This document shows positions 5,499 to 11,279 of a DNA stretch of 16,885 bases, one piece after another. The DNA is taken from contig CAAHDP010000433.1 of assembly GCA_900770515.1 (NCBI GenBank), forward strand, positions 1-16,885. Direction: 5' to 3'. Position numbers and translations under genes: made by a program. Every line of letters starts with the position of its first letter. Position 1 is the stretch's first letter. Below the pieces are notes generated by a model. That model was not told where the DNA came from and did no database searches. It saw only the letters and a list, made by a program, of their open reading frames with translations. The stretch comes from an uncultured Prevotella sp. (lineage in GTDB: Bacteria; Bacteroidota; Bacteroidia; Bacteroidales; Bacteroidaceae).

Positions 5499-6425
5499 TT
5501 ATTTCATGTTCATGGTGAGCCAGGCTTTTATCAGCTTTGCTTGCTCATCTGAGAGTTTGGTGGTTTTGCTCAATTCCTTGTGGCTCTGCGAGGAGTTCCA
5601 ATTTTCCTTGATCAAGTCTGCAAGTCTTGAGCAGGATGCTACATCGTGGCCCTGGGTTTTTAAATGATTGTTCAGAAGTCCAGCCACATTGCACACCAGC
5701 GTGATGTTGATAGAAGTGTTGTTTGAGCTGCTTTTGGGATGCTTTCGGGAGATTTCCTCTACCAGCTCCTCCTTCTCCAGCAAGTACTTCCACAGCTTCT
5801 CCCATAGGGGCCAGCAAGCCTTGAAAGCCTCCTTTCTGTTCCAGCCCTTGGTGGCTTCCAGTATCCCGTAGAGCAGCGCCTCTTGCCGGGCGTCCGTCTT
5901 AGCCACCCCAGTGCTTCTGAATCGCTCTATCGGGTCGCCACGGCGGTAGATGGTCTCCTTGCCGGTGGATGGGTCTAACTTGTTGGCCTCTATCTCTTGA
6001 CAGAATTTCTCGAAGAGAGGCTTGGCTTCTGGGTTGCGGTCTTGTGAGCTCATGATGGCTATCCAGATGTCCTGATATTTCTCAAACACCTCGTCGCCGG
6101 CTGCCATCAATCTTGCGAAAGTCAGGGCAGCTATCAGGGGAGGCAATTCCCTTTCCATTCCTATAGTTCTGCCTAGGCAGGCTGTTTCTATAAGCAAGTC
6201 GGTCACCGCATAGCTCGCATCATCCAGGTCTTCGGCGAATCGGGCGAAGTATCGTTCGGTTTCATCCCAAGTCAGGAGGTCTAGGTTGCGGAGTTTATCT
6301 GCCACATCGTCATTTGTTGTGTCAGAAGCTTTTTTTTCTCCCATTATTCGTAGGTATTGAGCCTGCTGTCTATAAATCGGTTCTTCTTTTCTGAGGTTCT
6401 TGCGCCTTCTGTCGTTTTGTGTCAT
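5499..6425 (-). CDS. Unknown helical protein, 308 residues, second gene of a pair
   Basis: No family is recognised. The protein starts with a basic stretch MTQNDRRRKNLRKEEPIYRQQ and is mostly helical. Features include ETERYFARFAEDLDDASYAV (about residues 56-75), ELPPLIAALTFARLMAAGDEVFEKYQDIW (about 95-123) and a Trp-rich segment GWNRKEAFKACWPLWEKLWKYLLEKEELVEE (about 195-225). A Ser/Asn-rich turn SSSNNTSINITL precedes a C-terminal helical part. No catalytic motif, signal peptide or membrane segment is evident. Its ATG overlaps the stop of gene 6422-7501 as ATGA, so the two are translationally coupled and probably act together. A terminator directly follows. A structural or binding role is as likely as an enzymatic one. 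Confidence 0.8.
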   Translation of the reverse strand: MTQNDRRRKNLRKEEPIYRQQAQYLRIMGEKKASDTTNDDVADKLRNLDLLTWDETERYFARFAEDLDDASYAVTDLLIETACLGRTIGMERELPPLIAALTFARLMAAGDEVFEKYQDIWIAIMSSQDRNPEAKPLFEKFCQEIEANKLDPSTGKETIYRRGDPIERFRSTGVAKTDARQEALLYGILEATKGWNRKEAFKACWPLWEKLWKYLLEKEELVEEISRKHPKSSSNNTSINITLVCNVAGLLNNHLKTQGHDVASCSRLADLIKENWNSSQSHKELSKTTKLSDEQAKLIKAWLTMNMK

Positions 6426-7501
6426 GCTTTACCGTATGCTTTGTCCATGAATGATTGGGTGGATTGAATTGGGTCGCCATCGAAGAGCCCTATCTCGTGG
6501 TTCACATCCTCGATATTTTTACGTTCCGCATCAGTCATCTGTTGCGTCTTGGCAGTTTTTCCTCCAAGCGTGATAGGGCGGGCGCCTATTGGCGATACCT
6601 GGATGCTGTCGGCATTTTCTGCGCAAAGTTTCATGTATTCTCTCTGTTTCTCGTCTTCTTCGTTGAAACTGAGTTTTTCTCCCTCAGACGATTCTTGTAT
6701 GATAACGAGATTGGAATGAAACATTTCACGATAGATGATATTGGCACGTCTCATAGCTTCGGTTACTTTTGGGTCGTTGATTTGTGGAAACTTTACACAC
6801 AGTTTATTGAAGCCACGTGGAAACTGCTTTCTGTCGCTCACTAAACTCCAGAAGTGCTTGTCATCGCGGATGGGCACCACTTTCACCAGGAGTCCATAGC
6901 GGGCAAAAGCCTTGCTCAGGGCACGGGCAAGTGAATCGGCCACGATATCGGTCTTTTTGAAAACGGAAGATTTCACTTCGATGGCTACACGCTGATAGGT
7001 GCCGCGGTTGTCTATGATGATGTGAAGTGACTCGTAGTCGTCTTCTATCACGGCTTTATCCAAAAAGGGTTTCGGACGATGGCTTATGCTTCTACAGCGG
7101 GCTAGTTCCAGGATGGCAAATCCATCCTTCGGTGCAGAAGTGTATTTGTGGTAGAGCTTTTTCTTTCTGCTGCTGGTAAAGGTTAGCGTTGGTTTTAAGC
7201 TAGCCCAATCAAAGGTAAAGGCTTGCTCAGTTTTTGCGCTAGCCGGAGCAACAGGAAAGAGGCTACGTTCAGCAACCTGCTGATTTGGTTCGGCAACCTG
7301 CTGATTTTGTTCAGCAACCTGCTGATTTTGTTCGGCAAGGAGCATCTGATAGTCATTTTCTAGCAGATAGTTGAGCAGTTCGCTCTTTTTCTCGAACGCC
7401 TGTCTTGGGTTAAAACTCTCCGATAGTTCGGGGAATAGGTTTATGGAGGAGTCTTTCTTCTCTATGACCTCAAACTCGTATCTATATAAAGCGTATTCCA
7501 T
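6422..7501 (-). CDS. Unknown protein, 359 residues, first gene of a pair
   Basis: I do not recognise the family. The N-terminal part MEYALYRYEFEVIEKK with NLFPEL and FNPRQAFEKKSELLNYLLEND looks like a strand followed by helices. A Q-rich linker of three AEQNQQV units follows (about residues 57-77). The core runs from about 100 to 270: DGFAILELARCR, YESLHIIIDNRG, QRVAIEVKSSVFKKTDIVADSLARAL, GLLVKVVPI, FPRGFNKLCVKFP. It is an alternating strand and helix pattern with conserved-looking basic residues. The C-terminus is charged and helical. It is cytosolic by appearance. It overlaps gene 5499-6425 by four bases. A candidate promoter lies far upstream (7840-7872), so the transcript would carry the palindromic element 7542-7784 in its leader. 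Function unknown; a defence-like or element-borne role is only a guess. Confidence 0.8.
   Translation of the reverse strand: MEYALYRYEFEVIEKKDSSINLFPELSESFNPRQAFEKKSELLNYLLENDYQMLLAEQNQQVAEQNQQVAEPNQQVAERSLFPVAPASAKTEQAFTFDWASLKPTLTFTSSRKKKLYHKYTSAPKDGFAILELARCRSISHRPKPFLDKAVIEDDYESLHIIIDNRGTYQRVAIEVKSSVFKKTDIVADSLARALSKAFARYGLLVKVVPIRDDKHFWSLVSDRKQFPRGFNKLCVKFPQINDPKVTEAMRRANIIYREMFHSNLVIIQESSEGEKLSFNEEDEKQREYMKLCAENADSIQVSPIGARPITLGGKTAKTQQMTDAERKNIEDVNHEIGLFDGDPIQSTQSFMDKAYGKA
7268..7330 (-). repeat. 21-bp in-frame tandem repeat, three copies, in gene 6422-7501
   Basis: Units 7268-7288, 7289-7309 and 7310-7330 have the form TTCxGCAACCTGCTGATTTxG and encode AE(Q/P)NQQV. Few differences separate the copies, which suggests recent slippage. 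Confidence 0.95.
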
Positions 7502-7541
7502 GGCTTTGTTTTTTGTAGTTTATTTTGTTAATTTTTTACTT

Positions 7542-7784
7542 AAGTTTCGCATGTAAGCCCCATGCGCCCTGAAAGGGCAAAAGCTCCTAGCCCAGGGCAT
7601 CGCCCTGGGTAATTACGGACACAAACTTGTCGCCCTGTAAGGGCAAAAGCTTTAAAACTCCAGGCAAAAACATAAGGCTTTTGCCCTTACAGGGCGCCTT
7701 GCTGATTGCCATTATACCCAGGGCGATGCCCTGGGCTAAGAGCTTTTGGGCCTTCAGCCCGTTCTTGAACCACATGCGAAAGTT
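7542..7784. repeat. REP-pair element (REPIN/MITE-like), 243 bp
   Basis: The ends form inverted repeats: AAGTTTCGCATGT (7542-7554) and ACATGCGAAAGTT (7772-7784), matching at 12 of 13 positions. Inside, GCCCTGAAAGGGC (7566-7578) and CCCAGGGCATCGCCCTGGG (7591-7609) read in one direction. Then, after a centre with CTCCAGGCAAAA, GCCCTTACAGGGC and CCCAGGGCGATGCCCTGGG (7717-7735) read in the other. The same modules occur in a direct arrangement at 1979-2175. No transposase is present, so any movement would need one supplied from elsewhere. Confidence 0.85.
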
Positions 7785-7839
7785 CAGTTTTTTATTAATT
7801 TGTGTTTGATGCAGTATTGAAATGCCACATTTTAGCCAA

Positions 7840-7872
7840 CAAAAGTAATAAAAAATACCGAAAGTGATTAAA
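7840..7872 (-). promoter_or_regulatory. Candidate promoter of the 6422-7501 / 5499-6425 pair
   Basis: On the minus strand TTTA (7872-7869) is followed after 21 bases by TACTTTTG (7847-7840), which fits TAnnTTTG. The spacing is good but the -33 box has one mismatch. No better promoter is visible between here and the ATG at 7501. Confidence 0.5.
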
Positions 7873-7896
7873 TGTTTTACGTTCTTTAACTTAAAA

Positions 7897-8355
7897 CTAT
7901 TCAGCAATCTGATGAATCACATAGGTCACCACGCCCCAAACCATGAATCGGTTGGTTTCATCTACCCGGATAGGCGAGAAATCACTGTTCCATGGGATGA
8001 GCCAGCCAAAGGTTCCGCTTTCGTCCATCTTGAACTGTTTAATGGTGAATTCGCCATCTACGAAAGCTATCACAAAGTTGCCGTTAGAGGGTTCTATCTG
8101 CCGGTCAACCACAGCGAGGTCACCGTCAAAAATGCCTGCATCCTTCATGCTGTCGCCCGAAACACGCACGTAGAAGGTTGCCTCACGATGGCGAACCAGA
8201 ATATCGTTGAGGTCTATTTCTCCCTCCATATAGTCTTGTGCCGGCGAAGGGAAGCCGGCTTTTACGCTTTGTTCTGCCAGCGGAATCGGCGTTTTGGCTC
8301 CGAATTCCGCAGGGTGAAATGTCAGCTTTATATTATTTTCGTTATTCTTATTCAT
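7897..8355 (-). CDS. umuD: UmuD-like self-cleaving subunit of DNA polymerase V
   Basis: This 152-residue S24 family protein is full length for UmuD. It has the cleavage site A33-G34 (VKAGFPSPAQDYMEG), the nucleophile Ser69 in GDSM and the general base Lys106 in FTIKQF. The spacings (35 and 37 residues) agree with E. coli UmuD (G25, S60, K97). By family knowledge, RecA filaments trigger self-cleavage and the shortened dimer joins UmuC to form the translesion polymerase. The absence of a DNA-binding domain excludes LexA. It lies downstream of umuC on the same strand after a 48-base gap that holds a hairpin, so the order is reversed relative to E. coli. No clear promoter lies between them, suggesting co-transcription. 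Confidence 0.92.
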   Translation of the reverse strand: MNKNNENNIKLTFHPAEFGAKTPIPLAEQSVKAGFPSPAQDYMEGEIDLNDILVRHREATFYVRVSGDSMKDAGIFDGDLAVVDRQIEPSNGNFVIAFVDGEFTIKQFKMDESGTFGWLIPWNSDFSPIRVDETNRFMVWGVVTYVIHQIAE

Positions 8356-8370
8356 TTTCTTAGTTTATGG

Positions 8371-8392
8371 AGCCCATTTTTTAAAAGGGGCT
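8371..8392. other. Hairpin between umuC and umuD
   Basis: AGCCCATTTT (8371-8380) and AAAAGGGGCT (8383-8392) are inverted with one mismatch and a two-base loop. There is no T run after it, so it is not a good terminator. It could affect mRNA stability or umuD translation. A TAATTTTG element on the plus strand (8392-8399) overlaps its end. Confidence 0.5.
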
Positions 8393-8403
8393 AATTTTGC
8401 ATC

Positions 8404-9792
8404 TCATTGGGTTTTCACCTTCAGTATTTCGTTGATGTTCGTTGTGAAACGTTTTGACATGTATTCCCGTTTCAAATCGAATTGGCAATCGGTGCCTTGT
8501 ATGGCTTGCCTTATCGTGCCATAGCCGTTCTTGCGGTTAATGGCATCGATGGCTTCCATCAGTGCCTTTTGCTTGCTTCGGTCGATAGGATCGAAGAGGT
8601 CCTGCTGGCGAGGATTGTCGGGGGAGATTTGCCACAGAATAACACCTGCCTTCTTGAAATTGAATGACATTCCGGGACGGTCGGGTCTGCTGTCGGCCAT
8701 CGGCTTGGGATATCTGGCTCTGAGAATAGTGAGGGCGGCACCCACGATTTCATCTTGTGCGTTTGTAGCGATGGGTAGGGTGAGGGAGTCGTGGATGGTA
8801 TATTCGGGTACGTTCTCATTGAATCTTGAGGTCCATGCGAACACCGTAATGCCCTGGCATACGCTACCTTGCCTCCTTAATTTTTCAGTACAGCGTACTG
8901 CGAAATTAGCCACGGCTTCTTCTATTACGTTCTTGTCTGTAATGCCCTCGTCGGCAAAACTCCTGCTGGTGCAGATGCTCTTCTTCTGCGGCAATTCCTC
9001 GATGCTGATGCAACTCTCTCCGTTCAGTTCCTTCCAGGTCCTGACGGTGGTGATATTGAAATGGCTGCGCACCCAACTTTCTTTCTTATCCGCAAACTGG
9101 GCAGCAGTTCGGATTCCCATATAGTCGAGCTTCCGGGCTATCTGCCTACCTATTCCCCATACGTCTTCTATCGGGAACAGAGCTAGAGCCTTGTGTCTCC
9201 GCTCTTCCGTATCAATGAGGCAGCAGCCCTGATATCCCTTGTATTTCTTGGCGAATTTAGAACCGATTTTTGCCAAGGTTTTCGTTTCGGCAATGCCGAT
9301 GGAGATAGGGATTCCCACGGCTCGGAGCACATCGGCAGAAATCCTGGCACCATATTGGTGGAGCAAAGGATCTGATGTAGCAGAAGTAACGTTTTCCTTC
9401 GGATATTTCTTGAAGAAACGTTCTGCCATAGAATGATCTGTTTCAAAAAAGCTCTTTGCCATGGAATGATCCACTTCGAAGAAACTCTCGTCGATGGAGT
9501 ATTGGTCGATGAGGGGCGAGTAGTGCGACAGCATCGACATGACTCTGTTTGAGAGTGAACCATAAAGCGTGTAGTTGCTGGAGAAGATAGCCACGCCTTC
9601 TGCCTCCAACTTTTCCTTTACCTGATAGAATGGGTCGCCCATCTTATAGCCTAAAGCCTTGGCTTCTTCAGAGCGTGCGATAATGCACCCATCGTTGTTA
9701 CTCAAGACAACCACGGGCTTCCCTATCAGGTCGGGGCGAAACACTCGTTCGCACGAACAGTAGAAGTTGTTGCAATCTGCCAATCCTATCAT
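8404..9792 (-). CDS. umuC: DNA polymerase V catalytic subunit UmuC, with insertion
   Basis: This Y-family polymerase makes error-prone copies across DNA lesions together with UmuD. From the chosen start it reads MIGLADCNNFYCSCERVF, where D6 and the C-x-x-C-E-R motif match the family. Catalytic D101-E102 lie in YSIDESF, and PISIGIAETKTLAKIGSKFAKK (about 160-180) completes the palm. EDVWGIGRQIARKL is the helix-hairpin region; a C-terminal little-finger region follows. Starting at ATG 9825 would add 11 residues ahead of the conserved MIGLADCNNF; ATG 9792 is preceded by AAAGGAA and is preferred. At 462 residues it is about 40 longer than usual, from a duplicated SFFExDHSMA segment just after the catalytic motif. 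A TAATTTTG element lies upstream at 9830-9837. Confidence 0.93.
   Translation of the reverse strand: MIGLADCNNFYCSCERVFRPDLIGKPVVVLSNNDGCIIARSEEAKALGYKMGDPFYQVKEKLEAEGVAIFSSNYTLYGSLSNRVMSMLSHYSPLIDQYSIDESFFEVDHSMAKSFFETDHSMAERFFKKYPKENVTSATSDPLLHQYGARISADVLRAVGIPISIGIAETKTLAKIGSKFAKKYKGYQGCCLIDTEERRHKALALFPIEDVWGIGRQIARKLDYMGIRTAAQFADKKESWVRSHFNITTVRTWKELNGESCISIEELPQKKSICTSRSFADEGITDKNVIEEAVANFAVRCTEKLRRQGSVCQGITVFAWTSRFNENVPEYTIHDSLTLPIATNAQDEIVGAALTILRARYPKPMADSRPDRPGMSFNFKKAGVILWQISPDNPRQQDLFDPIDRSKQKALMEAIDAINRKNGYGTIRQAIQGTDCQFDLKREYMSKRFTTNINEILKVKTQ
9412..9490 (-). repeat. umuC: 33-bp in-frame tandem repeat in umuC
   Basis: Unit 1 is 9412-9444, unit 2 is 9445-9477, and a partial third copy continues to about 9490. 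They encode FFExDHSMAxx twice, then FFKK. The repeat follows the catalytic SIDESF codons directly. Confidence 0.9.
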
Positions 9793-9829
9793 TTCCTTTA
9801 ATATTAACAACGATTTCTTGTACAATCTG

Positions 9830-9837
9830 CAAAATTA
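9830..9837 (-). promoter_or_regulatory. -7 element of umuC
   Basis: The minus strand reads TAATTTTG, a perfect TAnnTTTG, 38 bases before the ATG at 9792. The -33 region is poor (TTTCGG too close), as is common for regulated promoters. An 8-bp palindrome TTGTACAA (near 9818-9825) lies between it and the start codon and could bind a regulator. Confidence 0.55.
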
Positions 9838-9877
9838 CGAAAAATAATCCGAAACCTATTACCTTTTATCCTTGTTT

Positions 9878-9909
9878 TTTGGTTGTTCCGTATTTTTTTC
9901 TTAACTTTG
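9878..9909 (+). promoter_or_regulatory. Promoter of the nitroreductase gene
   Basis: TTTG (9878-9881), 20 bases, then TAACTTTG (9902-9909) give a full match to the Bacteroidota promoter. The ATG follows at 9952, leaving a leader of about 35 bases. Confidence 0.8.
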
Positions 9910-9951
9910 TGCCCATAATTTAGATTAGAATAATCGTAAAATCAGAACGAT

Positions 9952-10464
9952 ATGAAAGATATGTTATCATTGAGCCAGTCGAGATTCTCGGCTCGTAAGT
10001 TTACCTCTGAGGCTGTGAGCCAGGAGGATTTGGATTATATCATGCAGTGTGTGCAGCTGGCACCGTCTGCTGTGAACAGACAGCCTTGGCTCTGGCTTAT
10101 CGTCCGTTCTGCTGAGGCTAAGGAGAAATTGCAGGAATGCTACGATCGTGAGTGGTTTAAGACAGCTCCCATGTATATCGTGGGCATGAGAAACGTGAAT
10201 GAAAACTGGGTTCGCAGATATGATGAGAAGCCTCATGGAGATATTGATGTAGCCATCGCTACTGAGCATCTTTGTCTGGCAGCTACCGAACGTGGACTAG
10301 GAACCTGCTGGGTATGCAATTACGATACCGATAAGATGCAACAGCTTTTCCCTCGTGAGGGCTACGAGGCCGTAGTTATTATTCCTATCGGGCATATTGC
10401 AGAAGATTGTCCTCATGCCGAGAAGAAGCGCAAGGACATGAGCGAGATAGTAGAAGAAATCTAG
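9952..10464 (+). CDS. Small nitroreductase family flavoprotein
   Basis: This 170-residue protein is a short member of the nitroreductase family, which binds FMN and reduces substrates with NAD(P)H. The N-terminal SRFSARKFTSEAVSQEDLDYIM (residues 10-31) carries the family's SxRxF motif. APSAVNRQPW (about 37-46) is the second FMN-contact segment. IDVAIATEHLCLAATERGLGTCWV (about 98-121) is the conserved central helix and loop, and VVIIPIGHIAE the last strand. The short length lacks any extra cap domain. It is probably cytosolic, and the physiological substrate cannot be told. It has its own promoter and is followed by a terminator-like hairpin at 10469-10502, so it is likely a single-gene unit. 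Confidence 0.92.
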   Translation: MKDMLSLSQSRFSARKFTSEAVSQEDLDYIMQCVQLAPSAVNRQPWLWLIVRSAEAKEKLQECYDREWFKTAPMYIVGMRNVNENWVRRYDEKPHGDIDVAIATEHLCLAATERGLGTCWVCNYDTDKMQQLFPREGYEAVVIIPIGHIAEDCPHAEKKRKDMSEIVEEI

Positions 10465-10468
10465 GATA

Positions 10469-10502
10469 AAAATGGAAGCAAAATGGAAATGGCTTCCCTT
10501 TT
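10469..10502 (+). terminator. Terminator-like hairpin after the nitroreductase gene
   Basis: AAAATGGAAGC (10469-10479) pairs with GCTTCCCTTTT (10492-10502) at 10 of 11 positions around a 12-base loop; the arm itself supplies the T run. The termination may be partial, and no clear separate promoter is seen for the next gene. Confidence 0.55.
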
Positions 10503-10532
10503 CGCCATACATGCCGGGTACGACATATTAAC

Positions 10533-11210
10533 ATGAATATGAAAAGAATAAGAAAGATATTAATAGGTGGAATCATGATGATTCCTGCCCCCGTCTTTTC
10601 GCAGAATATGATGATGCCCATGGGGCAGAATACAACGGTTCCTATAGAGCAGACTACCCATTACAAGCGCTATCATGGTGATGGAATCGATGATGTCCTG
10701 CGCCTGGTGCCAACGGCATCTGTCTTCGGATTGAAGATGCTGGGCGTGGAGGCTGAGAGCTCCTGGAAGCGAAGGATTGCTGTTTCGGTGCTCTCGTTCG
10801 GCGTCAATGCGGCTGTAACCTATTCGCTCAAGAAGTCGATACACAAGATGAGACCCGATGGGACTGATAACGAGTCGTTTCCTTCGGGACATACCTCTGT
10901 GGCTTTCTGCGGTGCTACCACATTGATGCACGAATATCGCAAGGTTTCACCCTGGATTGGTGTGGCGGGCTATGCGGTGGCTACGGGAGTGGCTGTGGAT
11001 AGAGTGCGCCGCAATCGTCACCATTGGGAAGATGTTGTTGCGGGTGCAGCCATCGGTGTAGCCTCAGCAGAAGCCGGCTATCTGATAGGCGATTGGATTC
11101 TGGGAAAGAACAAGAAGAAAGGAAAGGAGAGTGATGGAGAGAAAGATATTAACGACAATATCAGTCTTTCGGTAGCTCCGACAGGTATTGATTTAGCTAT
11201 CAGATTATAA
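10533..11210 (+). CDS. Exported PAP2-family phosphatase
   Basis: This 225-residue protein belongs to the PAP2 (type 2 phosphatidic acid phosphatase) superfamily. All three motifs are present: K100-X6-R107-P, PSGH at 117-120, and R157-X5-H163-X3-D167, where the usual Ser before Arg is Asp. A signal peptide (MKRIRKILIGGIMMIPAPVFSQ) points to export. The remaining chain has moderately hydrophobic helices but few clear membrane spans, so it may be periplasmic. Family members remove phosphate from lipids such as phosphatidic acid, undecaprenyl pyrophosphate or lipid A, or from soluble phosphates; the substrate cannot be chosen here. ATG 10539 is an alternative start two codons in. A strong terminator follows at 11230-11275. 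Confidence 0.92.
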   Translation: MNMKRIRKILIGGIMMIPAPVFSQNMMMPMGQNTTVPIEQTTHYKRYHGDGIDDVLRLVPTASVFGLKMLGVEAESSWKRRIAVSVLSFGVNAAVTYSLKKSIHKMRPDGTDNESFPSGHTSVAFCGATTLMHEYRKVSPWIGVAGYAVATGVAVDRVRRNRHHWEDVVAGAAIGVASAEAGYLIGDWILGKNKKKGKESDGEKDINDNISLSVAPTGIDLAIRL

Positions 11211-11229
11211 AAAACAATCAGTTGTATAG

Positions 11230-11275
11230 AACGGAAAAATCAGCAGAAAAGAGTATTCCTGCTGATTTTTCCGTT
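11230..11275 (+). terminator. Strong terminator after the PAP2 gene
   Basis: AACGGAAAAATCAGCAG (11230-11246) pairs perfectly with its inverse at 11259-11275, 17 base pairs, followed by further T. It sits in the 69 bases between the PAP2 stop and the convergent receptor stop (11280), so the stem may also slow leftward transcription, though no T run follows it on that side. Confidence 0.92.
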
Positions 11276-11279
11276 TTTA

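Larger units (their letters stand above)
7502..7896. other. Gene-free stretch between umuD and the unknown pair
   Basis: These 395 bases are mostly the palindromic element 7542-7784. The rest holds a candidate leftward promoter (7840-7872) and a small imperfect inverted repeat GTTTTA/TAAAAC (7874-7897) at the end of umuD. The 106-residue open frame across it is a repeat translation and not a gene. Confidence 0.7.

Noticed and set aside
7587..7907. Open frame of 106 codons across the palindromic element
   Set aside because: Its residues (such as LLAQGIALGI) are translations of the repeat modules, also found at 1979-2175, and not a protein family.
464..9792. A mobile element with defined ends
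   Set aside because: No integrase, transposase, tRNA target or flanking direct repeat was found, so boundaries cannot be supported from the sequence.
9818..9825. TTGTACAA as an SOS operator for umuC
   Set aside because: It is only 8 bp, is not a recognised Bacteroidota LexA site, and stands alone; kept only as a remark in the umuC promoter entry.
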